Assembly: GCA_030762895.1 (NCBI GenBank)
Contig: CM061065.1
Coordinates: 63,658,200 to 63,722,199 of the forward strand
DNA length: 64,000 nucleotides
Direction: 5' to 3'
Origin: Sophora flavescens
Lineage: Eukaryota; Streptophyta; Magnoliopsida; Fabales; Fabaceae
Position 1 is the first letter of the stretch, and the number at the start of each line of letters is the position of its first letter. The position numbers and the translations under genes are program-made. This document shows, piece by piece, positions 1 to 9,801 of this stretch. The notes beneath the pieces are model-generated. The model was not told the origin of the DNA, ran no database searches, and saw only the letters and a list, made by a program, of their open reading frames with translations.

Positions 1-970
1 CTAGATAGCATGATGTTCCCATTGGTGTTGTGGCATGATTTGCACTTTCCATTCCAAAGCGTTTAAGCAACTCCTTGCAATATTTTTCTTGATTGATGAA
101 TATCCCACTAGGTGTTTGCTTTATTTGTAATCCGAGGAAGAAGGTTAATTCCCCCATCATTGACATTTCGAATTCGCTTTGCATTAACTTGGAAAATTCT
201 CTACACAAGCTATCGTTAGTGGCACCAAAAATAATATCATCAACATATATTTGTACAATCAAGATATCTTTGTTTTTCTTTTTAATGAAGAGTGTTGTGT
301 CAACCTTCCCTCTATTAAAACCCTTTTCAAGTAAAAATTTACTAAGTCTCTCATACCAAGCTCTTGGAGCTTGTTTTAAACTATAGAGAGCCTTTTTGAG
401 TTTATAAACATGATTTAAGTTTTCAAAATTTTCAAACCCGGGGGGTTGAGCAACATACACCTCTTCATTAATCAAGCCATTTAAAAAAGCGCTTTTAAAA
501 TCCATTTGAAATAATTGGAAGTCCATGAAACATGCAAATGAAAGTAAAAGACGTATAGCTTACAACCTAGCAACCGGGGCATAGGTTTCGTCATAGTCAA
601 TTCCTTCTTCTTGATTGTAACCTTTAGCCACTAACCTAGCTTTGTTTCTAACTATTATGCCATTTTCATCAAGTTTATTGAGAAAGACCCATTTAGTTCA
701 TATTATTTGTTTATCATTGGGTCTAGGGACTAATTCGCAAACTTGATTTCTAGTGAATTGGCTTAATTCTTCATTCATAGCTATTAGCCAATGCTCATCT
801 AGAATGGCATCGTCTATGGATTTTGGCTCACATTGAGAAACAAAAGACATACAATTACATAATTCCCTTAAAGATGACCTTGTAGAAACTCCCTTTGATA
901 TATCTCCAATTATATTATCAAATGAATGAGCTTTGGTAAATCTCCATTCTTTGGGAAGTCCTTGATTTGT
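1..970 (-). pseudogene. copia-1 reverse transcriptase (partial, broken)
   Basis: The minus strand encodes the copia reverse transcriptase, which copies element RNA into DNA inside the virus-like particle. Recognisable blocks in order are NKARLVAKGYNQEEGIDYDE (near 600), QMDFKSAFLNG (near 480), LKQAPRAWYERL (near 350) and the catalytic YVDDIIFGAT (near 240). The reading frame follows integrase directly: the stop at 971-973 is in frame with the RT frame beyond it, so it is a premature stop in one polyprotein. A second in-frame TAA sits at 560-562, after the PVARL motif, where related elements have glutamate. The window ends before RNase H. Inactive as it stands. Confidence 0.85.
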
Positions 971-2323
971 TTATTCAATTGTTGATTCTTGGTTTGGTAC
1001 TTCACCATCATCCGATTGTTTCCCTCCATAAGGATTATGAGGAATATCAACAAAATCATCAATAATACCTTTCCCATCCTTTTGGGGGTTAGTCTCATCA
1101 AAGGTAACATGAATAGACTCTTCAACAATCATAGTTCTTTTATGAAAGACTCTAAATGATTTACTTGATAATGCATAGCCTAAGAAAATTCCTTCATCCA
1201 CCTTGGCATCAAACTTGCCAAGATTGTCTTTACCATTATTCAAAATAAAGCATTTGCATCCAAAAACATGTAAGTGAGCTATGTTGGGTTTTCTTCCTTT
1301 AAACAACTCATAGGGTGTCTTTTTAATTATTTGTCTGATTAGAACCCTATTAGTTACATAGCAAGCGGTGTTAACCACATCGGCCCAAAAATACTTTGGT
1401 AAATTTGATTCATTTAACATGGTTTTTGCTAATTCTTCTAGTGACCTATTTTTCCTCTCAACAACACCATTTTGTTGAGGGGTTCTAGGGGCCAAAAAAT
1501 TATGAGTAATACCATGCTTATCACAAAAAATTTCAAAATCATGATTTTCAAACTCACCTCCATGGTCACTTCTAATACATGCAATTTTTAGATCCTTTTC
1601 ATTTTGAATTTGTTTAGCTAATTTTCTAAAGACATGAAAAGCATTTTTTTTATGTGCAAGAAAAAGAGTCCATGTAAACCTTGAAAAATCATCAACAATC
1701 ACAAGTGCATAATAATTTCCACCTAAACTAATTGTTCTAGATGGTCCAAATAAGTCCATATGCAATAATTGTAGCGGTCTATTAGTAGAGACTACATTCT
1801 TGGATTTAAAGCTAGTTTTAACTTGCTTACCCTTTTGGCAAGCATCACATAAGCCTTCTTTTTGAAACTTTATTTTAGGGAGACCTATCACTAAGTCTTT
1901 AGAAATTATTTTGTTAAGATGTTCTATGTGAATGTGTGCTACCCTTCTATGCCATAACCAAGCCTCATCATTTTTACTCAACAAGCATTGAATATTATTA
2001 TTGATGTCTCCTATGTCTAGCATATAAATGTTGTTGATTCTTTTTCCAACAAATTTAATTTGTTTATCATGTAAACATTCAATCATGCAACATTTACTAT
2101 CAAACACAACCCTATACCACTTATCACAAAGTTGGCTTATGCTAAGTAAATTATGCTTTAAACCATCTACTAAAAGAACATGTTCAATGGTAGTAGACTC
2201 ATTTCCTATTTTACCAATACCAAGAATTTTACCTCTATTTTTATCACTGAGGTTATGTGACCACTTTGCTTTGGGGAGAGATGAATGAACTTGGAGATGT
2301 CTCCCGTCATATGCTTGGAGCAC
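971..2323 (-). pseudogene. copia-1 protease remnant and integrase
   Basis: This open stretch encodes copia integrase, which inserts element cDNA into the chromosome. Visible are the GAG-pre-integrase zinc-binding histidines and cysteines (WHRRVAHIH and CDACQKGK), then the catalytic core with D in HMDLFGP, D in IRSDHGGEF and E in QQNGVVERKNRSL. The C-terminal GCKCF and FLGYALSSKSFRVF motifs follow. The protease active site WYLDSGCSKHMTG is encoded just upstream (about 2290-2345) but in a different frame, so a small indel near 2240 separates protease from integrase. The ORF ends at an in-frame stop before RT. Typical copia polyproteins are one frame, so this copy is dead. Confidence 0.85.
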
Positions 2324-2380
2324 CCACTATCAAGATACCATTCTTTTCCTTGGGTCTTCAAGCAATCCTACAAAACAAGT

Positions 2381-4099
2381 TTAGTTCTTAGGTACCCAAT
2401 CTTGTTTGGGTCCTTGAATATTAGTCTTGAGAACCATATTTTTAGGAACCCACATCATCTTCGCTTTCACAATACCAATTCTTTTAATATAGCATCTAGG
2501 AGAAATATGACCATGTTTACAACAACAATGACATATTACTTTATTTCCTGCATTTTCACTAGATGTAACAAATATTGTTGATTGTATTTCTTTCTTAGCA
2601 TTGGAATTATACCCTAGACCGGTTTTTACTAAAGGTGATTGTTGATTACCAAGCAAGGTATTTAAATTTCTCTTTCCATTGGTAAACCTAGCAAGAGTGT
2701 TTCTTAGGTCCTTACTCTCTTTTTCAAGATGCATACATTGATCACATTTTGAAGAACTAGGTTTATCATTTCTAGATCTAGCATGCATCAAGGTCATAGA
2801 ATTAATTTCTAATTTCAAGTCATTTATCTCCTTAGCTAATTTTATTTTATCTTTTTCATGCATAGATATTATTGACTTTTGTTTAGTTACCTTTCTAGCA
2901 AGTTCTATAGATTCCTCATGCAATTCTTCGAAGGCTAATTGAAATTCATCATAATTGAAAGATAATGCATATTCATCATCACTTACCTCTTGGTCATCCT
3001 TTTGACTTGTCATCAAGCAAAGATTGGAGACTTCATCTTCCTTACTCTCATCACTTGATGAACTAAGATTGTTGTCCTCCCATGCAATGTATGCCCTTCT
3101 CCCTTTCTTTTCCTTCTTAGGCCTCTTGACACCTTTATCTTTCTTTTGGAGAGTAGGACATTCGAATTTGATGTGCCCGGGCTTTCCACATTCATAGCAA
3201 AGAGGTGTTGATGACGGTGCATCTTTCTTGGTAGGTTTCTTGGAATTGTTGTACCTTTTCCAATTTCCTTTGTTTTTTAGGAACTTACCAAATATCCTTA
3301 CTAGTAGGTTGATTTCCTCATTCTCTTGGTCTTCATCATTGGTGTCAATGCTTTCTTTGTGACTTTCTTCTCTCTTGGAGGAAGAAGCCATAAGTGATAT
3401 TCCTTTGCCCTTTTTATCCACTTCTTCATTCTCCTTGAGCCTTGTCAGTTCCAATTCATGCTCCTTGAGCTTTCCAAACAGTGTTGCTAGTGACATGGTT
3501 GAAAGGTCTCTTGACTCCAAGATGGCCGTTACCTTTGGTTGCCATTCTCTACTAAGACACCTAAGTACCTTAGTCACAAGATCTTCATTAGTAAAAGTTT
3601 TCTCAAAAGAAAGTAATTGATTAACAATAAGTTGAAAACGATTTTGCACATCATTTATGTATTCATCATGTTTCATTCTAAACAACTCATATTGATGCAT
3701 CAAGGTGTTAATCTTTGATCTTTTAACCTCACTTGTTCCTTCATGGGTCACTTGTAAAGTGTCCCAAATCACTTTTTCATTCTTGCAATTTGAGATTAGA
3801 AAGAACTCATCAATTGATAAAGCGGTGGTGAGAATATTCTTAGCTTCAAAGTCTAGTTGGACTTTTTGCTTCTCTTCTCTTGTCCATAGATTTTTGGGTT
3901 TGTCTTTCTCTTCACTTGCAACACAATGTTTGGGAATGAAGGGACCATTTTCAATAGTTTCCCACAAATCTATCTCAATACCATCAATGAAAATTTTCAT
4001 TCTAGCTTTCCAATAAGGATAGCCCTCACCATAAAAAATTGGAGGAGAAGTTGTTGAAATATGTTTATGTTTCCTACTTGAGTCATGTGCCATTTTCAA
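2381..4099 (-). CDS. copia-1 Gag, apparently intact (572 aa)
   Basis: Gag is the structural protein that packages retrotransposon RNA in cytoplasmic particles. The start at 4099 is 43 bases from the primer-binding site and begins MKMAHDSSRKH. The N-terminal half has the copia Gag fold (FYGEGYPYWKARM at about residue 23; MHQYELFRMKHDE, then LSREWQPKVTAI near 190). A CCHC zinc knuckle, CYECGKPGHIKFEC, lies at about 3166-3207, followed by a lysine-rich stretch and a predicted coiled coil, and the frame ends in the WVPKN motif. Sire-type Gags are long like this one. It ends in a stop before the protease motif, which may be real or decay. A partial second copy lies at 5071-5796. Confidence 0.85.
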   Translation of the reverse strand: MKMAHDSSRKHKHISTTSPPIFYGEGYPYWKARMKIFIDGIEIDLWETIENGPFIPKHCVASEEKDKPKNLWTREEKQKVQLDFEAKNILTTALSIDEFFLISNCKNEKVIWDTLQVTHEGTSEVKRSKINTLMHQYELFRMKHDEYINDVQNRFQLIVNQLLSFEKTFTNEDLVTKVLRCLSREWQPKVTAILESRDLSTMSLATLFGKLKEHELELTRLKENEEVDKKGKGISLMASSSKREESHKESIDTNDEDQENEEINLLVRIFGKFLKNKGNWKRYNNSKKPTKKDAPSSTPLCYECGKPGHIKFECPTLQKKDKGVKRPKKEKKGRRAYIAWEDNNLSSSSDESKEDEVSNLCLMTSQKDDQEVSDDEYALSFNYDEFQLAFEELHEESIELARKVTKQKSIISMHEKDKIKLAKEINDLKLEINSMTLMHARSRNDKPSSSKCDQCMHLEKESKDLRNTLARFTNGKRNLNTLLGNQQSPLVKTGLGYNSNAKKEIQSTIFVTSSENAGNKVICHCCCKHGHISPRCYIKRIGIVKAKMMWVPKNMVLKTNIQGPKQDWVPKN

Positions 4100-4142
4100 A
4101 AAAAAAAATCTTGAGAGCGGTTAGGACTTAATCAAGACCCTA

Positions 4143-4155
4143 GCTCTAGATACCA
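4143..4155 (-). other. Primer-binding site of copia-1 (inner copy)
   Basis: On the minus strand this reads TGGTATCTAGAGC, which is the plant initiator-Met tRNA complement TGGTATCAGAGC with small changes. It lies two bases inside the LTR that starts at 4158. An identical copy is at 5839-5851. Confidence 0.75.
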
Positions 4156-4157
4156 AT

Positions 4158-5070
4158 TGTTGAAATAAAACGTACCTCAAGAGGGGGGGTGAATTGAGGT
4201 TTTGCAAAACTCTTAGAAAATCTTAGTTTCTTACAAAAACTTTTTGCCTCTCTTTTAATGATGCACCAAATATATCAAGAAAAGAGAAGAGAGAATAATA
4301 AGAAACAAGAACAATAAGGAACCTTGCAAGAATATGGCCACAATTCAATAATTTAACACAACATTAACAATGTGAAATATATCATCAATATCATAAAGCA
4401 TATAACCAATTTCAAAGTTACTAGCAAAATTTCAAGAGATAAAGGGAAGATGAATCACACCAACAATTTATACTGGTTCGAACACAACCCGAGTGTTCTA
4501 CATCCAGTCCTCAAGCATACACTAGAGTATTACCACTATACTTCAAAAATTACACAATTTTTACAAGTATATAAATATAAAGGATTCCCCACCTTTATCC
4601 TAACTTGAGATTCCCCACTCAAGAAACTAGTCACCTAAGGATACCCCACCTTAGATACAAATTGGGATACCCCACCTAATTCTAAAAACAGCAAATACAA
4701 TTCAATTAATGCTATCAAAACTATTACACTTTAAAGATGCATCACTTCTAAAAAACATTAATGATCAAAAATTAGAAAGTAGAACAAGAAGGCTCATGTA
4801 ATCAATTTGACAACATAACAGTACAAAAAACATCAAAAATTTCGTACTTAACTATTTCTGAAAAGTCCCTTTATATAGAGAGTGAAATGGAAAATTTTGT
4901 TTTTCTGTTACACTAAAAGTAATCAATTACTTTCAAAAATAATCGATTACTTTTCTATAACAACCCAAAAGTAGTCGATTACTTTCAAAAGTAATCGATT
5001 ACTTTTTGCCAGAAAAGCAAGATTTCAAAGAAACACGTGGTAATCGATTACTTTTCTGTAACAACCCAAA
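4158..5070 (-). repeat. Truncated copia-1 LTR (second copy)
   Basis: Starts TGTTGAAATAAAACG, and matches 5854-6766 at a constant offset of 1696 bases with few differences. Its TATA-like element is at 4870-4877. The copy stops inside the LTR at about 5070, where the sequence switches to gag. The two parents share CCAAA at the switch, so the join used about 5 bases of microhomology. Confidence 0.85.
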
Positions 5071-5796
5071 CAATGTTGCTAGTGACATGGTTGAAAGGTC
5101 TCTAGACTCCAAGATGGCCGTTACCTTTGGTTGCCATTCTCTAGATACCAATTCATGCTCCTTGAGCTTTCCAAACAATGTTACTAGTGACATGGTTGAA
5201 AGGTCTCTTGACTCCAAGATGGCCGTTACCTTTGGTTGCCATTCTCTACTAAGACACCTAAGTACCTTAGTCACAAGATCTTCATTAGTAAAAGTTTTCT
5301 CAAAAGAAAGTAATTGATTAACAATAAGTTGAGAACGATTTTGCACATCATTTATGGATTCATCATGTTTCATTCTAAACAACTCATATTGATGCATCAA
5401 GGTGTTAATCTTTGATCTTTTAACCTCACTTGTTCCTTCATGGGTCACTTGTAAAGTGTCCCAAATCTCTTTTGCATTCTTGCAATTTGAGATTAGAAAG
5501 AACTCATCAATTGATAAAGCGGTGGTGAGAATATTCTTAGCTTCAAAGTCTAGTTGGACTTTTTGCTTCTCTTCTCTTGTCCATAGATTTTTGGGTTTGT
5601 CTTTCTCTTCACTTGCAACACAATGTTTGAGAATGAAGGGACCATTTTCAATAGTTTCCCACAAATCTATCTCAATACCATCAATGAAAATTTTCATTCT
5701 AGCTTTCCAATAAGGATAGCCCTCACCATAAAAAATTGGAGGAGAAGTTGTAGAAATATGTTTATGTTTCCTACTTGAGTCATGTGCCATTTTCAA
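5071..5796 (-). pseudogene. copia-1 gag fragment, outer copy, rearranged
   Basis: From 5796 leftward this repeats the first 210 or so codons of the inner gag at 2381-4099, with very few differences (for example FILKH for FIPKH, NAKEI for NEKVI). At about 5147 it departs: a short gag segment coding SREWQPKVTAILESRDLSTM appears a second time (about 5071-5142) before the sequence runs into the truncated LTR at 5070. The segment joining the two gag pieces (5138-5152) equals the sequence at the primer-binding-site/LTR boundary. It cannot make a full Gag and is best read as the left part of a tandem duplication of LTR-PBS-gag. Confidence 0.85.
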
Positions 5797-5838
5797 AAAA
5801 AAAATATTGAGAGCGGTTAAGACTTAATCAAGACCCTA

Positions 5839-5851
5839 GCTCTAGATACCA
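5839..5851 (-). other. Primer-binding site of copia-1 (outer copy)
   Basis: Same near-match to initiator-Met tRNA as at 4143-4155, two bases inside the full 5' LTR that starts at 5854. Confidence 0.75.
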
Positions 5852-6565
5852 ATTGTTGAAATAAAACGTACCTCAAGAGGGGGGGTGAATTGAGGTTTTG
5901 CAAAACTCTTAGAAAATCTTAGTTTCTTACAAAAACTTTTTGCCTCTCTTTTAATGATGCACCAAATATATCAAGAAAAGAGAAGAGAGAATAATAAGAA
6001 ACAAGAACAATAAGGAACCTTGCAAGAATATGGCCACAATTCAATAATTTAACACAACATTAACAATGTGAAATATATCATCAATATCATAAAGCATATA
6101 ACCAATTTCAAAGTTACTAGCAAAATTTCAAGAGATAAAGGGAAGATGAATCACACCAACAATTTATACTGGTTCGAACACAACCCGAGTGTTCTACATC
6201 CAGTCCTCAAGCATACACTAGAGTATTACCACTATACTTCAAAAATTACACAATTTTTACAAGTATATAAATATAAAGGATTCCCCACCTTTATCCTAAC
6301 TTGAGATTCCCCACTCAAGAAACTAGTCACCTAAGGATACCCCATCTTAGATACAAATTGGGATACCCCACCTAATTCTAAAAACAGTAAATACAATTCA
6401 ATTAATGTTATCAAAACTATTACACTTTAAAGATGCATCACTTCTAAAAAACATTAATGATCAAAAATTAGAAAGTAGAACAAGAAGGCTCATGTAATCA
6501 ATTTGACAACATAACAGTACAAAAAACATCAAAAATTTCGTACTTAACTATTTCTGAAAAGTCCC

Positions 6566-6573
6566 TTTATATA
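6566..6573 (-). promoter_or_regulatory. TATA box of the copia-1 LTR promoter
   Basis: The minus strand reads CTCTATATAAAGGGAC here, a strong plant TATA context, with the LTR continuing for about 700 bases downstream. The same element is at 4870-4877 in the truncated copy. Confidence 0.6.
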
Positions 6574-6604
6574 GAGAGTGAAATGGAAAATTTTGTTTTT
6601 CTGT

Positions 6605-6880
6605 TACACTAGAAGTAATCAATTACTTTCAAAAATAATCGATTACTTTTCTGTAACAACCCAAAAGTAGTCGATTACTTTCAAAAGTAATCGATTACTT
6701 TTTGCCAGAAAAGCAAGATTTCAAAGAAACACGTGGTAATCGATTACTTTTCTGTAACAACCCAAAAGTAGTCGATTACTTTCAAAAGTAGTCGATTATT
6801 TTTTACCAGAAAAGCAATATTGCAAAGAAAGCACGTGGTAATCGATTACTTCCAAAAGTAATCGATTACCTTACTAAAAA
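6605..6880. repeat. Array of GTAATCGATTAC-type palindromes in the copia-1 U3
   Basis: About ten imperfect copies of AGTAATCGATTACTTT or its variants (AATCAATTAC, GTAGTCGATTAC) are spaced by short linkers such as TTTCAAAA and TCTGTAACAACCC. The array sits immediately upstream of the TATA box on the transcribed (minus) strand, where an enhancer would be. A shorter version is at 4915-5060. Confidence 0.75.
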
Positions 6881-7151
6881 ATCATGTTTTTGCTTCAAAA
6901 CTCTTTGTAAAACATATTCCATTTAATTTTAAACATTCTCTTTATTTTTTATAAATCATTTTGATGTTTTAAAACCTTTTTAAATATATTTTACTTGAGC
7001 CAACTACTAAAACATCTAATTTTTAAATCATGCATCAAAATCCTAAAACTATTACAAGTCTTCATAAGTTGGAAATGTATATTTGGTGCTCATCATCAAA
7101 ACTCCATGTTGAGTAGCTTTGGAAGCACGTTTAGAAGATCAACATCTACAA

Positions 7152-9755
7152 AACAAAGTGACGATCAAGAACAAGTATCCACTTCCGAGGATTGATGATT
7201 TTATGGATCAGTTACGTGAAGCAGGAGTTTTCTCATAGATAGATTTACGATCTGGTTATCATCAGATTCGTGTGAAGGAGGGGGATATTTCGAAGACAGC
7301 ATTTCGAACACGCTATGGGAATTATGAGTATCTTGTGATGTCGTTCGAAGTGACGAATGCACCTGTTATATTCATGGATTACATGAACATGATTTTTCAT
7401 CCTTACCTAGATCAGTTTGTCGTTGTCTTTATAGACGACATTCTAATCTATTCTCCTAATCCAGAGAAGTATGCTGAACATCTCAGTATGGTTCTCCAGA
7501 TCTTAAAAGAGAAACAGTTATACGCGAAACCCGAAAAGTGCGAATTTTGGTTAGATGAAGTTCAATTTTTAGGACACGTTATCTCGAATAAGGGTATAGC
7601 TGTGGATCCATCAAAAGTTGAAGCTGTTCTAAAATGGGAGAGACCAAAGACAATAACAGAAATTTGTAGTTTTATGGGTTTAGCTGGATACTATAGGAGA
7701 TTCATTGAGGGATTCTCCAAAATAGTAGGACATCTTACCCAATTAACGCAGAAAGATCAATCGTTTTGCATGGAATGAAGCGTGCGAGGAAAGTTTCCAA
7801 GAGTTAAAGAAAAGGTTGACTATTTCACCTATGTTAGTGTTACCTGATACTAAGGAACCTTTCGAGGTGTACTGTGATGCTTCGCATCAAGGGTTAGGTT
7901 GTGTGCTAATGCAGAACCGGAAAATGGTAGCTTATGCTTCAAGACAATTGAAGATTCATGAGAGGAACTACCCAACTCATGACCTGGAGCTAGCGGCTAT
8001 AGTTTTTGCACTGAAAATCTGGAGGCATTATTTGTATGGAGCAACGTTCAACGTTTTCAGTGATCACAAAAGTTTGAAGTACTTATTTGATCAAAAGGAG
8101 CTCAACATGTGACAACGACGTTGGTTGGAATTTCTGAAGGATTATGATTTTCAACTACAGCATCACCCTGGAAAAGCAAATGTGATAAAGGATGCCTTGA
8201 GTAGAAAATCAATGAATGCATCTGCAATAATGGTCAAAGAGCAAGAGTTGTTAGAGAAATTCAAAGATATGCAGTTGACTGTTGAAATGTCACCAGGAAA
8301 GCTTTGCTTAGGTATGATTACTGTTTCCAATGAATTGCTGGAACGGATACGAGAGAAACAAGAAAGTGATCAGTACCTACAAGAAGAAAGGGAATTAGTG
8401 CGACAAGGAGCAATATCATAATTCAAAGAGGGAACTAATGGAATCCTAAGATTCGGAGAAAGGATTTGTGTACCGAACGATTCTGAGCTCATAAAGTTGA
8501 TTCTGGAGGAAGCGCACAAGAGTAAATTAAGTTTGCATCCCGGAGCAACAAAAATGTATCAAGATCTCAAGCGATTGTATTGGTGGTACGGGATGAGGAG
8601 AGACGTGATGGAATATGTCGCTTCCTGTCTAGTTTGTCAAAAAGCTAAGACTGAACATCAAAGACCATCGGGAATGCTACAATCTTTGAACATTCCAGAA
8701 TGGAAATGGGATGGTATTGCGATGGATTTTGTGACAAGTTTTCCAAAGACCCGAAAGGGACATGATGCGATATGGGTAATAGTTGATCGACTAACCAAGT
8801 CGGCTCACTTTTTGCCTATCAACATAAAATATTCAATGGAGAAATTGACTCAGTTATACATCGGGGAGATTGTCAGATTACATGGTGTACCTTCGAGTAT
8901 TATTTATGATCGAGATCCGAGGTTTACGTCGAGATTCTGGCAAAGTCTACAAGAATCACTCGGAACAAAACTCAGATTGAGTTCTGCATATCATCCACAG
9001 ACGGATGACAATCAGAGAGGACAATCCAATCACTTGAGGACTTACTGAGAGCTAGTGTGTTGGAGTATACTGGAAGTTGGGGTGAATTTCTACCGTTGAT
9101 AGAATTCACCTACAACAACAGTTTCCACTTGAGCATAGGAATGGCACCCTATGAAGCTTTATATGGTCGACGATGTAGAACACCTTTGTGTTGGTACCAA
9201 GATGGAGAAAGTTTAGTGTTAGGACCAGACATCGTGCAACAGACAATAGAAAAGGTGAGAATGATTCAGGAGAAAATGCGGACAACTCAGAGTCGACAGA
9301 AAAGTTATGCGGACAAGAAACGACGACCTCTAGAGTTTGAGGAAGGTGATCATGTGTTTTTGAGAGTCACGCCTATAACTGGGGTTGGCAGGGTAATTAA
9401 ATCCAGGAAACTTACTCCTAAATTCATTGGACCCTACCAAATTCTTCGTCGAGTAGTTCCTGTTGCCTACCAAATTGCCTTACCGCCTTTTCTTTCAAAT
9501 CTTCAAAATGTTTTCCATGTGTCTCAATTGCAAAAGTATATTCCTGATCCTAGTCATGTCATAGTACCTGATACAGTACAATTGAAATATAACTTAACCT
9601 ATGAGGCATTACCTGTGAGGATCGAGGATCAAAGGGTGAAACAACTAAGAGGCAAGACAATTTCATTGGTCAAAGTAATCGGGAATGCAACGGAAAGAGA
9701 TGCTACATGGGAATTGGAGGACAAGATGAAGGAACACTATTCGCATTTGTTTTAA
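7152..9755 (+). pseudogene. Tekay-A pol: RT, RNase H, integrase, chromodomain
   Basis: Order along the plus strand: reverse transcriptase (YPLPRIDD near 7180, catalytic FVVVFIDDILIYSP near 7420-7455, FLGHVIS near 7570), RNase H (YCDASHQGLGCVL near 7870, FSDHKSLKYLF near 8060), integrase zinc finger (HPGATKMYQDL to CLVCQKAK, 8530-8650), integrase core (DFVTSFP, VDRLTKSAHF, HPQTDDNQRGQ), and a terminal segment VKQLRGKTISLVKV...WELEDKMKEHYSHLF (9630-9750), the chromodomain-like tail typical of Tekay/Del. Breaks are many: in-frame TAG after GVFS near 7236, frameshifts near 7778 and 9040, TGA at about 8110 in LNM*QRRW, and a TAA near 8419. Gag, protease and the start of RT are missing. Dead copy. 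Confidence 0.9.
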
Positions 9756-9787
9756 GGTAACTTTAATTTCTCGGACGAAATTCTTTT

Positions 9788-9801
9788 TAGAGGGGTAGTA
9801 T
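9788..9801 (+). other. Polypurine tract of Tekay-A
   Basis: TTAGAGGGGTAGTA directly precedes the LTR start TGCAACACCC. It is the usual primer site for plus-strand DNA synthesis. Tekay-C has the matching tract at 17933-17948. Confidence 0.75.

Larger units (their letters stand above)
1..7151 (-). mobile_element. Sire-type Ty1/copia retrotransposon (copia-1) with duplicated 5' end
   Basis: Read on the minus strand the order is: full 5' LTR (7151 to 5854), primer-binding site, gag fragment, second truncated LTR (5068 to 4158), second primer-binding site, full gag, protease/integrase, reverse transcriptase running off the window. Gag-PR-INT-RT is the copia order, and the long coiled Gag with a single zinc knuckle fits the Sire/Maximus lineage. 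The right end abuts Tekay-type reverse transcriptase sequence at about 7152, so copia-1 inserted into Tekay-A. The right boundary is placed at a CA just before the resumption of the Tekay frame (codons N-K-V-T-I-K-N-K) and may be off by a few bases. RNase H and the 3' LTR lie outside the window. Confidence 0.85.
5854..7151 (-). repeat. Full 5' LTR of copia-1 (about 1.3 kb)
   Basis: Begins TGTTGAAAT next to the primer-binding site and runs to the junction with Tekay-A reverse transcriptase near 7151. It contains a minus-strand TATA box, and upstream of it an array of GTAATCGATTAC-type palindromes. The exact right end was not fixed because no second complete LTR is in the window. Confidence 0.8.

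Noticed and set aside
4372..4608. Identical 78-aa ORFs at 4372-4608 and 6068-6304
   Set aside because: Both fall inside the two copies of the copia-1 LTR on the non-coding strand; duplication of DNA, not of a gene.
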